Shown here: positions 1-11,599 of the stretch, one piece after another
Numbering within the stretch: the first letter of the stretch is position 1
How the letters are laid out: the number at the start of each line of letters is the position of its first letter
Origin: Piper betle
Lineage: Eukaryota; Streptophyta; Magnoliopsida; Piperales; Piperaceae
Direction of reading: 5' to 3'
Length of the DNA stretch: 64,000 bases
NCBI GenBank assembly: GCA_033002965.1
Contig: JAURVB010013544.1
Coordinates: 1-64,000 of the forward strand
The notes under the pieces: generated by a model
What the model saw: only the letters and a program-made list of their open reading frames with translations
Database searches by the model: none
What the model was told of the DNA's origin: nothing
Program-made: the position numbers and the translations under genes

Positions 1-124
1 TGTGCCTATTATTTATTTATAGTGGATGGATTGTGGTTTCCCTTCTATTTTGAAGGTTCCATGTTAAATTTGTGTGTCATTTATCTTTTATCCTATATTG
101 GTTTGCCTTGTCTCACACTCAACA
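1..124 (+). repeat. 3' end of left LTR (truncated by window edge)
   Basis: The segment repeats 1452-1578 with about 90% identity and ends in CA at 124. Confidence 0.7.
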
Positions 125-257
125 TTGTACCAAGTTCTATTACTATTAATGGGTGGCTCTGGTACTTCTTATGGGCTCAGGCATCTCAGGTAATTTAATC
201 TTATGGTTCCTAATTATCTGCATATGGTCTTTTTTCCTAGGTGCTCATTTTCTTCCC

Positions 258-522
258 GAGTGCAACAACAAGCACCAGCTTGATGTGGGGAGGTGCTGAT
301 TTAGTGGCAATAGGTGGCAGGGTGGCTTTGTTACCTATTCCATTAGGAACTGCAGATTTTTTGGTCCATCACATTCATGCATTTATGATCCACGTGACTG
401 TATTGATATTACTGAAAGGCATTCTATTTGCTCGTAGCTCGCAGTTGATACCTGAGAAAGCAAATCTTGGTTTTTGTTTCCCTTGTGACGGTTGGTTTTC
501 GTTTCCCTTGTGACGGGCCCGT
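258..522 (+). pseudogene. psaA: Plastid psaA fragment (nuclear plastid insertion)
   Basis: Frame +1 from about 258 reads as a diverged internal piece of photosystem I apoprotein A1. Visible landmarks are [28 protein letters not shown] and [19 protein letters not shown], ending at FPCDG, all in the order found in PsaA. The reading frame is open across the fragment but several residues differ from the plastid consensus. The gene is neither started nor ended here. A 25-bp segment at 467-491, ending in the FPCDG codons, is tandemly repeated at 492-516 with one mismatch. The fragment lies between the two LTRs of the copia-like remnant. It has no function as a protein. Confidence 0.85.
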
Positions 523-833
523 GTTTGGTCTGTGGGAAAAAAACAAGGTCATATTTCTTTTCCCAAGAGAGTGGGGGAGATGTACTAGAAGTTTCAATGA
601 GGGGATATAGAAGACATTCCACATGAGTGGGGATGAGAGAAGTGTTAAAATATTTACCTCTTTATGTGATGGCAATCAGCAAGCGATCGACAATGGTGCT
701 TCAAGTTTGACTGGTGAGTTGAAGATTTTTCAAGGAGTTTCCACATGGTGCGAGAAAGGGAGATTAGAAGGGTTGTATCTCTTTCCCATGTGAAGGATGC
801 TGAAACTAACCTTAGTGTGTTCCGTATTATTCG

Positions 834-846
834 GGAGAGGAGGGAT
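834..846 (+). other. Polypurine tract of the copia-like element
   Basis: A purine-rich CGGGAGAGGAGGGAT stretch directly precedes the TGTTGGGAATCC start of the right LTR, where the plus-strand primer of an LTR element is expected. Confidence 0.6.
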
Positions 847-1578
847 TGTTGGGAATCCCTCATCATACGATAAATGTAACCGACATGCAACTACATGGGG
901 AATCGTAAAGACATTGAGTTATTCCAAGAGGTACAAAGAATTCAAAAAGAATTGTTGAAGACGATGAATATTTAGTGTTTGGCTCTTTGTATTTACAAGA
1001 TTTTGTTTATATATATATATATATATATAGTTGTATTGTGAGTGAAATAGAACTGAAGAGAGTACAACTAAAGATTGTGTGTGATATTGAGTTTCACTGT
1101 GAGGTGTTACAGTAAGGCCCTCTCTCTCTCTCTCTTTGAGGAGGGAGAGCCTTTCCTCACAAGATATGGGTCTTCCCAATTAGATTGTGTCTTCCAGTTA
1201 GAGTTTTGATAGTGTTTCCAATTGGATGTGTATCCCAGTTGAAGATTATTCGTAATTGGAGTATGTTCCAGTTAGAGGTTGAGTGTTTTTAATTGGATGT
1301 GTATCCCAGTTGGAGATTATTCTTAATTGGAGTGTGTTCAAGTTAAAGGTTGAGCGTGCTTCTAATTGGAGTGTGTTCCAATTAGAGGTGAGTGTTCCCA
1401 ATTGGATGTGTATCCCAATTAGAGTAATTTGATGTACCGGCTTTGCCCGATGTGTGTGCCCATTATTTGATTATAGTAGATGGTTTGTGATTTCCCTTCT
1501 ATTTTGAAGGTTCCACGTTAAATTTGTGTGCGATCTATCTTTTATCCTATGTTGGTTTTCCTCGTCTCATACTTAACA
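847..1578 (+). repeat. Right LTR (732 bp) with internal minisatellite
   Basis: The LTR runs TG...CA. It contains a (TA)n run near 1010-1028, a (CT)n run near 1118-1135, and from about 1195 to 1430 several imperfect copies of a block built on 'ccaattggatgtgtatccc' and 'attggagtgtgttc'. Its last 127 bp match the window-edge copy at 1-124. Confidence 0.65.
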
Positions 1579-1583
1579 TTGTG

Positions 1584-1746
1584 TTTGGTTATTTTGTTCG
1601 TTAAAAACCGTAACAAGAAGGCGGGGATCGTGGTGGGGGCATTCGCGGCGGCGGGGATCGTCAACCTTGGCAAAGTTGTGTACAAGATGCGGTGGGAGAA
1701 TGCCCGGCCGGAGAGGCATGACTATTCATCCAGACACAGGCTTTGA
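1584..1746 (+). CDS. Last exon of a small single-pass membrane protein (partial)
   Basis: The frame ending at TGA 1744-1746 reads KNRNKKAGIVVGAFAAAG.., then VVYKMRWENARPERHDYSSR. This is the pattern of short plant transmembrane proteins that end in a basic patch, an Ala/Gly/Val membrane helix of about 20 residues and a basic tail (..YKKRxDNIRRxRYGYAxRxxL). I know of no defined function for that family. The 5' exons are not in the window, because the copia-like LTR ends only a few bases upstream. The element therefore either sits in the intron before this exon or has destroyed the gene. A polypyrimidine-AG acceptor is not obvious. Confidence 0.5.
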
Positions 1747-1984
1747 GCAGCTCCTCTGCTTGATTCTGTTTTCCTAAATTTCATTTGATTCTCTCAATAT
1801 ATAAATTTCGATCATGCAATTCAATTCCTATATATGTACTCTTTAGTTTTGAGTTATAAAAAAGATGATATTTGGGGACTAATATATGTGCAAAAGATGG
1901 CTTACAAAGTTTCATTTGCACAGGATGACTTTGACATGTGTAAGATGTTTAATATGATTTAGTTATTGGAGTTAATTGAAGTTG

Positions 1985-4152
1985 TTATGAACGTAGTAAG
2001 TATATGTCTTGTATAATCTGCTCTAAGACAATCCCACAAGCAAATAGGCCGGCTACTAGAAGAGCAGGTTTGCAGCTTAGCACTGAGCCTCCACCACCAA
2101 TTTCTTCTTCCACTTTTTCTTGTAATTTTTCTTCTTGATCGTTTCCTGGTGAGTGGTACATAGACCATGCCATTGCTGGTGGAAGAACTCCATAGAGTAG
2201 GACCATGCAGTAACCCCCTGTCCCAATTGTGTACACCCAATAGAAAATTAAACTCTCTTGCATTAGAAAGTAGCTAATAGATAAATGGCAGGTTCTCTGG
2301 CTTACAGCAATATCTGTTGCAGTATAAAACGCATCTGGAACACTGTTTGAAACAAGTAAAGGAGGGGCAATCACCAGAGTGGTGGCAGTGAGATTGACTT
2401 TATTGATCCCCCACCACTCCCTCAAATTCATAAACCGATTTCTTCGTATTGTTTCGCTCTGTATGAGACGGTAGATTTTGTTGGTGAACAGAGCGATACC
2501 ATATATGTAGTCTAGTACAGAAGAATTAGATGACAATAAATTAAAAGATGAATTACTGGAGATGTTTTGAGTGGAAGATTGGTGGAGAGTGTTCTGAGCT
2601 CTTCTATTAGAAATTTGGAGAAGCCCAAGATTGTGCCAATCAGGGATGTTCCAACTGCCAGAAGTGAGAATGCTTCTACCATAGCTAAAACCTCACCTGA
2701 TCCCACCCTGCATGAAAATGAAAACTATCTTCCTTTTCAGCCAATGCTACAATACCATCCATAAAATTAAGATTGTAGCAGCTTAGAATACAAACATCTG
2801 GTGGGAATCGAAACTGCCACCTTGAGAGCAGATCTAATGGATCAGTTCCACCAGAAGATGTAGCCATTCCAAGAGCAACCGCATCCCAGATGAGCATGGC
2901 CAGTAGTGGCACAAGGCTTCCAATAACAACAGATAATCTTATTCGAGGCAAGTCCCCCCAAGATAGGAGCAAATCACTGCAAAATCATAAAACATGAATG
3001 CCATTTTCACGCTAAAAGAATCTGTCAATGGCAGTGATGATGACGAACTACAAGCAAGATATCCTTTCAAAGGTTACCTGGAACAATGTCATTATATACT
3101 AGAGAAAATATGATCACTGGAATTGTCAATGGAATTCTGTCCCAATTCCATGTTGTTGCTAGCCCAGACCACACTCCTGCTGTAGCTCCCAATGCTTCAA
3201 TTGCAATCAGCAAAACTATCATGGTGGCAGTCATCCATTGATTGACACGATCTGTGTGATAGGTACCGCCGACGGTAATGAGTGCAGTGGAGGTGACGGC
3301 GAAGAAGGCGCCGGTAATGGAAGTTGGGAGGTGGATCAAGGGAGAGAGAATCTCGCCGGACTTGGATGTGTAGGCTACCATGGAAACGTATGACATGAAG
3401 ATGTAATTGACAACGGCTAAGCTCCCACCTACCCCACCTAAGGTCTCTTGAGCCATGCTTCTTATAGAGATAAATTCCACCTCCATTGCCTCTTCTTTCT
3501 CCTTTCTCTTACCTTTCTTCATCAATCCCACGTTTATTTCAGCTAGCAGGAGAGCTTCAACCAAAAGAAACCCCCAGCAAATGACCATGGTAAGTGCACT
3601 GGGTACAAAACCCTGTAGATATGGTGACAAAAACACTATCAAGCCTTGATACCCAGCTTCTGTTAGTTGAATTGAAGTGCCTTATGCCAACCAAAACTAT
3701 GGTTTTGAGGAAAGAGAGCAGTACGGCAATAGAAGTTTTCTTTGGAAGAGCTAGAATTCCAGAGCCAATGCTGGTGCCAATGATGAGAGCAACAGCTCCT
3801 GCAACTGTTCCCTTAGGCTCCAGCCCATTTGGAGGGGCTGCTTCTAATTCCTCTCTTTTCTTGCTAGATTTTGTAGCAAATAGTATGAACTTGAGCTTCT
3901 TGCAAACACGAAGATTATTAGCTGGTGCCCATGTCTCCAAGCTCTGGTAGGGGAAGATCAAAATCTAGCAGATTCATCAAGGATCAAATAACTACAGAAT
4001 TTAAATAGTGGGTGCCTTACATATTTCCTGTAAGGTGGTAGAGGGATGCGCTGCTGCTTTTTCCAAATTGGTGCAATCTTCGTCCCTCTGAGATGGAGTG
4101 ATAGAGCATAGGAGGAACCCATGGACTGCATCTCAATAAGGATTACGGCCAC
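1985..4152 (-). CDS. Plastid aromatic amino-acid (tyrosine/tryptophan) permease, two frame breaks
   Basis: The likely role is a multi-pass H+/amino-acid carrier of the Trp/Tyr permease family, related to bacterial TyrP and Mtr and probably in the plastid envelope. Seven exons with GT..AG borders: 4152-4021, 3943-3725, 3612-3078, 2976-2821, 2707-2557, 2458-2306, 2217-1985. Exon 1 and the start of exon 2 are a basic, transit-like leader. The first helix carries GTVAGAVALIIGTSIGSGILALP, the family's glycine signature; further helices follow to the C-terminal ACGIVLEQIIQD. Two breaks are visible. In exon 4, the run of six C at 2954-2959 is one short of what SYLGGDLPRIR needs. In exon 7, the run at 2214-2218 is one short of what DIAGGYCM needs. 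Both stop the downstream frame, yet every other border is in phase. It is either a young pseudogene or an intact gene with consensus errors. Confidence 0.8.
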
Positions 4153-4199
4153 GGCATCAGAAACATAAGAGAGAGAGAGTTGGAATCTCCAGGGAAAAG

Positions 4200-4642
4200 G
4201 AATGGCTCTGGATACGATTCAGGTTCCTTAACCCGTGCAAGATATCCACAATTCAGAAACAGGCAAATTCTTTTTATTTTTTTAATTTTTTTTCAAGCAT
4301 TCTTTTTCTCTTTTTGGTTGGATTTTATTATTAGTTTATATATATTAAAATGATTTTTTCCCATGCAATATAAGAGTAATATCAAATTCATGGTATGTAT
4401 TGAAATTTATTGATATACTTATCAAGCTATTTTTCAACGTCTCGTCTATTTGATTATTTGATTGATTACATTTCTTCTCCCAAGCGAGAAACTAAAAGCG
4501 GAAGATTAGATTAACAACATAATGAAATAAGAACAATTAGCTAAAAACATGCACAAACTTGCTGCAATAAGCTAAAGTTCTTGTACAGAAATTAATGGCC
4601 TTAACAAATGAACCATTGCACCCTTAGACACTTCAAATTACA
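4200..4642. other. AT-rich upstream region of the permease gene
   Basis: The region is AT-rich with homopolymer T runs and no coding pattern. It should hold the promoter of the permease gene at 4152 but no clear TATA box stands out. Confidence 0.4.
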
Positions 4643-6379
4643 GCTAGTCAAGATTCTAGCATAATGTAAGGGAATTATATGAGTTGATTTATTGAAAAAA
4701 TATTGAAATAAACTTATTATTTTTAATACTTTTAAAGATTAATAGCAATAAATATTTACTACATTTAAAAATAAATAAATAAATATAAATGGTAACATAA
4801 AAGTCTGAATTATTTATCTAGGTTTTAACCATTTTCCCCTTTTTTTAAGTTTTGTATTTTTCAAAATCATCTTTGATTTTTTCATTCAACTTATTTTGAG
4901 AATCCTATAATATTATAAATAAAAATTTTAAAGTGTTATTATGAAAAATATTAAAGTGTTGCAATATTTCATTTTTGTAACTATAAAAACATTATACATA
5001 TACGCATTGTAATATATAGTTCGAATGACACATGTATTGCTTCTATTATATTTATAGTAATGGTCAAAAAGAATATTTTACTATGAATTTTGTTTTAATT
5101 CAGATGGCTGAAAAGTTCTTATCATCGGAGAATATTATTTGTTAAAAAATTTATTATTATTGAAATATTTTATGTTCTTTTATGAGATATTTTATTTAAG
5201 TGGCACTTGTTAATTATATTTATTATAGTTATGGTCAAAAAAGAATATTTCATTATGGAATCGGTTATAATTTAATTGGTTAAAAGACCTTACAATCAGA
5301 GAGTATTATTTGTTAAAAATTTTATTGTTATCCAAATATTTGCTATTATTTTTTATGACATTTTAATAGTTAAAAACTACAATCAAGGTCGTGATAGGAA
5401 AAGTATGCAATACTTGCTACTATTTTTAAAAATGTTTTATTAGTTTAAAAGCTACAATTAAAATTGTGATACAAAATGTCTCTACTTTCAAACAGAAGGT
5501 AAATTATTTTTTTATTTTTCTACATTGATTGAATCATCTACCTTCCCTTTGAAGACATAGAAGTTTTCACCTTAATTGTAGCTTTTAAACAAATAAAATA
5601 TTTTGAAAAATGAAAGTAAACATTACATAAACTTTTTCTATTGTGGCCTTGATTATAGTTTTTTTTCCAATGGATATTTCAAAAAATAACTACAAATATT
5701 CTAATAACAATAAAATTTTTAACAAATAATACTCTCCATCTTTTCAACCAACCAAATTATAACAGATCCCATAATGAAATGTTCTTTTGTGACCATTACT
5801 ATAAACATAATATAAGCAATACCGATGTCACTTAAATAAAATATCTAAAAAAATAACAACAATTATTTCAATAACAATACAATTTTTAACAAACAATACT
5901 CTTCAATTCTAAGATCTTTTTAACCAACCAAATTACAACATATCCATAATGAAGTTTTTTGTAACCATGACTATAATAAATATAATACAAGCAACACAAG
6001 TGTCACTCAAACTATATTTTACAATGCATATATGTATAATGTTTTTACAGTTACAAATTAAAAATATTTTAACAACACTTTAATATATTTCATAATAACA
6101 CTTCAATATATTTATATATAATATTGTTTACAGGATTCGCAAATTGAGTTGAGTGACCAAAATAAAGATGATTTTGGATGATACAAAACTTCAAAAAATG
6201 GAAAAAAATAATAATTTTCTTTATGTTACCATTTATATTTATTTAATTTTCTTAAATGTAGTAAACATTTATTTCTATCCTTCTTTAAAAGTATTTAATA
6301 ATAATAAATTTATTTCAATACATTTTCAATAAATCAACTAATACAATGCCTGTGTATCGAGCGGGAATCTTGGCTAGTT
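4643..6379. mobile_element. Long palindromic (fold-back) AT-rich element
   Basis: The two halves are imperfect inverted copies. The left end reads AGCTAGTCAAGATTC and the right end, reversed, AACTAGCCAAGATTCCCGC. Matching blocks run inward, for example GAGTTGATTTATTG at 4681 against its complement near 6330, and the 'atggtcaaaaa.gaatatt' blocks at 5061 and 5230 against complements near 5960 and 5790. The centre of symmetry is near 5510. The arms are about 860 bp and no ORF is present. Neither the superfamily nor a target duplication could be fixed. Confidence 0.7.
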
Positions 6380-6503
6380 AAAATTTAAAGATGTTACAAG
6401 CATTCAAGACGCAAACAATTGAGAGGGCTGAACGAAGAGGTCCAGCTAAATTAGTTGCAATGCCAAAGTGCCTATAGAACATGAAGATAACATTTTGAAG
6501 CGT

Positions 6504-8842
6504 CTAAGAGGACATTTGAAGTCCGTGCCTTTCCAGGATTTCAATGGTTCCTTCCATTGCACTGCAAACATAATGCAGAAGGGCACCTCAGCATTCTAAG
6601 CATCATCAAAACAATATATGGTTCAAAAGATAAAATCATAATTGTCTAGAAAAAAATTAATGTAAATGCTCTTCTCAGGGATCTTGCAAGGCTGTTCTAG
6701 CCATCTAACAGGTCACCAATTGTCACAAGTAAACATTTTATGATAACCATGCTGCTGTTGGAGATTATTGGAGTAAATCAGCACATTGTTTTCAAAAGAC
6801 TAGCAGTTCTTAACCCAAAAAGAGAGATCCAAAGAGAGAGAATATCACCAGGATGCACAATAACCATTTACTCCACAAGTTTGTACAAAGCTAAAACACT
6901 AGAACTAAGTCAAAGAACTGTAATCCTTGATGACAAAAAATGGGTATCCTGTGTTGGAGCAGAATGTTAGATCAGAGTTGACATCAATTATTTTATTTCC
7001 ATTTAGATAGCATCGTTAAGAATATAAGTACTGAAAAAACATTATTAGAAAACAAGACAAACTTGTTACTAACCTTCCTGGTCTGAGAATTTTGTATGCA
7101 CCAAGTTCTGTGAGATCCACAACTGTAGACCCGGTGCGACCAACTGGCAGTAGACCTCCGTCATAAACAAATTCACAATGGTGCCAAAGGCTTTCAAAAT
7201 CCCCGATGCTGACACTACTAGGATGCCCGCTAAGATTGGCACTTGTAAGAGCAAGTGCACTTCTAGAACCACGTGCAAGTAGTCGTATAAAGCTGCAATC
7301 TGGCACTCGTACACCTATACTATCTAAACCTGGATTAAGTGATTTCTCAAGAATGCTTGAATGACCTGCCAAAAATTTTATGCAGTAAGTAACAAAACTA
7401 TGAAAGGACCATCAGAAAAGTAAATAGTGAACAAATAAAAGGGTACCTCGCTTAAGAACAACAGTGACGGGTCCTGGAAGGAGATTGCCCAGCAAACCAT
7501 CAGGTAGATGACTTGTCTCGGCAAATTGGGGTATATCTACCACATCAGCAACACAAATTGCCAATGGACTTGTATGTTTACGCCCTTTAATCTCATAAAT
7601 TCTACGAACAGCTTCAGTAGAGCTGTAGAAAAGTTTGATCACAATAAGAAACATTATTGGCACAGGTTTCTAGTTTGCACTAAAATATTATAATGAACAT
7701 GATGCATCAATAACTTGAATTCCAAGAAAAAGAATTATAAAAAATGATACTCATAGTCTTTGAATGTTTATGAAGATGAAAGAATTGTTAACAGCAAAGG
7801 CCAGCCCCATCATCGAAGTCATGAGTCAGATTCAATATATCTAGTCTAATGAACACCTACCAGAACCAACCATGTTATACGAGTGTTGGTGTATATTGAA
7901 TCCCAAGACCAAGTTGGAGACAAAAAACAGCAGTTCCAATAAATTCACATTATGAAGTAAATTCTGTGATCTTTAGCAGGATTTTGCATATGGGCAAACC
8001 ACAATCTAACAAGTAACAATTCAGTCCCAACAACAGAGCTGTCCATTTCTTCAAAATGCAAATTAGTGAGACCACTTCATGTCATCTCAACATCATCTAA
8101 AGAAACTCATTACACGTAAACCATCCCGAGCTTACCCATTTCACAAGCACTCGCAATAATATACATTTGTCAATTATCATCTATAGAGGAAGGAAAGAGA
8201 ACTCTTGTAGATATAAGAAATGTGAGTTAGAAGTTACTATTCTCATACAGAAAAATGGCACACAAGAATCTTCTATCCACAGAGGTTGTTGCTGGGTGTT
8301 AACAACAACAAAGCATACATAATCCAAATTCATAAAAACACCAGCCCATCCATAGTGAAATTCATCCATTACCAGGCGTCACAGGCAAATCCATAAAGTG
8401 TATCTGTGGGTACGGCAATGACTTTCTGAGCTTTGATTGCCACAATGGCTTCCTCAACTTGATCCTCTAAAGCAGGCCGAACAACACCTGCCATCTTCAC
8501 ATCAGAACCCGCGCCACAGCCCTCCAAACTGGAAGCCATCATCTCTAGGCGAAATCCACCTAGATACCCCTTGCTTCGGAGCAGGCAAAAAATACCACCC
8601 CACTTCGCTCCCCCTGCAAGAAACCATATAAAAAACTAAAATCTGGATCAAAATACAAGGAATTTGTAGTAGCAAAAAGCAAAAAGTTACACAAGAAAAA
8701 CCATCCATTTGTAGCAAGCTTTTCTGCGGAAAAAAATCACATGGGAGATAAGAAAAAGGCAACCTGGGGAAGAGTATACGGAGAGGGAAGGAGAAGGGCA
8801 GGAAAGGAGCAATCTTTCTGCAAATCCAACAGAGACATTCAT
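6504..8842 (-). CDS. YrdC/Sua5-type threonylcarbamoyl-AMP synthase
   Basis: It makes threonylcarbamoyl-AMP from threonine, bicarbonate and ATP, the first step of t6A modification at tRNA position 37. Five exons with consistent phases: 8842-8764, 8613-8373, 7622-7447, 7365-7074, 6561-6504. The YrdC motifs appear in order: KVIAVPTDTLYGFACDA, IYEIKGRKHTSPLAICV, LLPGPVTVVLKRG, DSIGVRVPD, ALALTSANLSG and GSTVVDLT, ending RPGSAMEGTIEILERHG. I chose the ATG at 8842 because exons 1 and 2 then give a Ser/Leu/Arg-rich, acid-poor leader typical of an organelle transit peptide. An internal Met-Met 14 codons before VKMAGVVRP could start a cytosolic form. No defects were seen, and a plastid or mitochondrial isoform is likely. 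Confidence 0.9.
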
Positions 8843-8874
8843 GGTTGAGTAGCTCCCACTGTCTGGGAAGCCAT
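8839..8874 (-). promoter_or_regulatory. Short upstream ORF whose stop overlaps the YrdC start
   Basis: An 11-codon frame, MASQTVGATQP, begins 32 bases upstream of the chosen YrdC start. Its TGA shares bases with the main ATG (ATGA). This arrangement can permit reinitiation or lower translation. If the true start is the internal Met-Met, the uORF lies further upstream in the leader. Confidence 0.5.
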
Positions 8875-8899
8875 TTTTTTATCTGCTCATGGTTGCAAA

Positions 8900-10205
8900 A
8901 TTGGGGCCTACAAAGAATCATTATTATACTATGAACAAATATAAACAGGAAGGAAGATTGTTCAACAAAAGGCTCAAATTGTGGCAGTAGCTAATAACCC
9001 TTCTTCTTCTTGTCATTCTTCCACCATATCCTAAGGGTGTTGGGTACATGGACTCTAAATTAGGATATATCTGATTACAAATGACAAAATTTTTGTGCAA
9101 TAGCTTATAATCCTGACAAAGCAAAATTTCAAAAGATTATACTTTGTTGACAAAAAGAGAAGAGTACGTTGCCACTTACCGCTGGCAAATCAATTAGATA
9201 ATCTATGGGGTAGTGAAACTGTGAATCTAATATATGTTGTTAAAGTAGATTGATAGCATAAATAGTGTTTCACTGCTAGTCTATTGTGAAATTTAAGAAA
9301 AATCTAGCAAAAATTTGTTTGTCTTTTATTTTTTAGGCCAATAACCCTACGAATCAGATTGACATGGGCGAGAGGACTTGTAGTGTTTTTGGGGCTGGAC
9401 TGTGAATCATATAAAAATTGTATGAATACAATTCATACTTAAAAAACAATTCTTACTAACTCGTTAATGTAATTTTCAGCCCAGATTCACGGGTGCAAAT
9501 GAGATTGTCACTTTCTCTAACGCCCTAATATGAAGATGAAATTGAAAGGTTGGATTTTGAAGCTACCAAAACTTAATAACTTCTAAGAGGCTAAATACCT
9601 ACATATGGTAAATGAAAAACACCAGATTATTTAGGTAATTGGTGAATCAAATTGATCAAAAGTTTAGGACAAAATAACGTGCTTCCAGGTCTAAATTACC
9701 CAATTGGTCCACTTGAAATTCTTATAGCTCCAAACAAGAAACATAAAAATTGACGAAAAAAAAACGTGACATAACATTCAAAATAGTTTTGCACCCGTCC
9801 AAGAGCAACAACTTCTGCAACTAACTCTACTGATAATGCAATTTCATTCCCACCAAGGATGCATGTTTTATGCATAATTTGACAACTAATTGGGGACAAA
9901 AAGCAAACCGTTTCAGATAATTAGCACTAAAGGTCACCCATCAAATTGCACACTTATTTCTCACCACTCCCAAAGAATTGAGCTATGTTACAGTTTCCAA
10001 ACACAGATTCCTGACAATGTAACAAGGTGAAGCCACACCTGCCGCAAGAAGCACAATTCGTAGACCCAGAAACACAAAACTCTTCAATCACTCAACTTGA
10101 ACCCGTCCCATCAACACCCCCACCCACAAAAGAAGCCAGCGACCATCGCAAAAAATCCAGAACGCCACCGGATGGAAGAGGAGGAGTGGAGAAGCAGAGC
10201 GTTAC
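8900..10205. other. Probable leader intron and upstream DNA of the YrdC gene
   Basis: No coding pattern was seen. A good donor (CCAG|GTAACG, minus strand) lies at 10206/10205 and a possible acceptor (GAGCAG) just upstream of the short uORF. Together they would define an intron of about 1.3 kb in the 5' UTR. Confidence 0.35.
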
Positions 10206-10420
10206 CTGGAAATTCAATGGTGCCACCGGAAGTTGCGTGAGGTGGTAGAGGGATATTTGAAGAGGAAGCAGCGGCCGGAGGTGGATGGCCTCGTCGCCGC
10301 CGCCGCCGCCGCCGCCGCCGGGGGCGAGGGGAAGGGGGTGAGGTTCGGGTTTCGGACGCGGAATGGGAAATATGGACATATAAGGACCGGCTTTGATCGT
10401 TTCCGGGCACGATCAAACAT
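10206..10420 (-). other. GC-rich candidate first (leader) exon with (CGC)n tract
   Basis: This island is strongly GC-rich in AT-rich surroundings, carries a perfect (CGC)n run at about 10292-10320 and ends at a good minus-strand donor. All frames through it are low-complexity Arg, Pro or Ala. That fits a 5' UTR/CpG-rich promoter exon of the YrdC gene better than a coding exon. Confidence 0.4.
10292..10320. repeat. (CGC)n trinucleotide repeat
   Basis: About nine uninterrupted CGC/GCC units lie in the GC-rich island. Confidence 0.9.
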
Positions 10421-11599
10421 GATGAAATATGGTCACTGTGTCCGATGTTTTATGTGTCCGTCGTATATTTTATAAATATTGAAAATGCCTTTTTTCTCTT
10501 TAAAAATGTTTTTTGTTAACTAAAATATTTTACAATATCTTATTCTCTCCATAATATTTAATAGATAAGTGCAATGCAATTCATTTGTTTTGATATTTTT
10601 TGTTAATTAAAAAAATTACAATATGTTATTCTCTCCATAATATTAACTAGATAAGTGCAATGTAATTCATTTGTTGGTTGAAAAATATTTTTTGCAACAA
10701 CAAAAAATCTATATATATATATATATATACATATATATTTTAATATTATGAATATCATCCCTCATTCAACTCCAACAACAAGGCTGACATAGTCTTCCTC
10801 TTCTATTTTTCTTTAATCTGTCATGTTAATGATGACTCGTGCTTCTTTTATAAATTGGTATGTCTTTTTATCACTATTGAGTTTTGTCAACCGTTTAATT
10901 TGATATTTAATTCAAATTAAATATCAAAACTAATTCATCAATTTTTCACAATTGAGTTCTCTCAATAGTTTAATGGTGGAGAAAATAATTAAATATTTTC
11001 AAAGTGATTAAAAAAATAGTTACACCTGAATTTGATATTTATTTGTTATGACAATAATTTTTTTTTATCATTGCCCATGCATTCATTTCCACCGTCTCTT
11101 CTCAGTTCGGTTTGGCTTGTCATTAGTCCTAGTCTATCGACACTTAAAAAGTCTAAGTACAGATAAAGCAAAAAAAAGTCCTGCAAACTTGAATAAGTAT
11201 AGCTCTGCGTCCTAAGTCGACGGGCTTACTCTGCGTAAGTTCTCAACACATGTGATGAAAGGTTATATAGTCTACCTCTCTTTGAGATTGATCAAAGAAA
11301 AGCTATGTATTTTACCTCTAATGAGATCAATGTATATGCTTATGGTTGTATTGTTGATCTATTCCTGGCTTTGAAGCTGCCAATAAGTTCATCAATCTAC
11401 GTAATTGCCCAACAAGCACTTGTTTACAATCATTTGATTGAACCAGGATGAATTCGACCATTCGAATGGCCATTAATTACTTTGTAAGTTCTCTTGTTAA
11501 CATAAATCAAACAACACTGTCATACTATAGACATATTAGAACCACAACAGTATCTTGCTTGAGAATTTTCATGGTTTCAATATATCAAAGTAAATTACA
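10421..11599. other. AT-rich intergenic region
   Basis: It contains an (AT)n microsatellite near 10711-10732 and two similar blocks, 'tattctctccataatatt.a.tagataagtgcaatg.aattcatttgtt', at about 10541 and 10628 (an 85-bp imperfect tandem duplication). No gene was seen. The 3' UTR of the RING-CH gene lies at its right end. Confidence 0.5.

Larger units (their letters stand above)
1..1578 (+). mobile_element. Ty1/copia-like LTR element remnant carrying plastid DNA
   Basis: Positions 1-124 and about 1452-1578 are near-identical direct repeats, each ending in ..CTCA(C/T)ACT(C/T)AACA. The second copy can be followed back to a TGTTGGGAATCC start at 847, directly after a purine-rich tract. This is the layout of a copia-type LTR element whose left LTR runs off the window edge. 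The internal part (125-846) is only about 720 bp and shows no gag, integrase or reverse transcriptase, so the element is non-autonomous or heavily deleted. No clear primer-binding site follows position 124. The insertion lies directly against a gene fragment at 1584. Confidence 0.65.

Noticed and set aside
10027..10475. Four overlapping open frames in the GC-rich island, considered as a coding gene
   Set aside because: All are low-complexity (Arg, Pro or Ala runs) on both strands from a (CGC)n tract; no domain or conserved motif.
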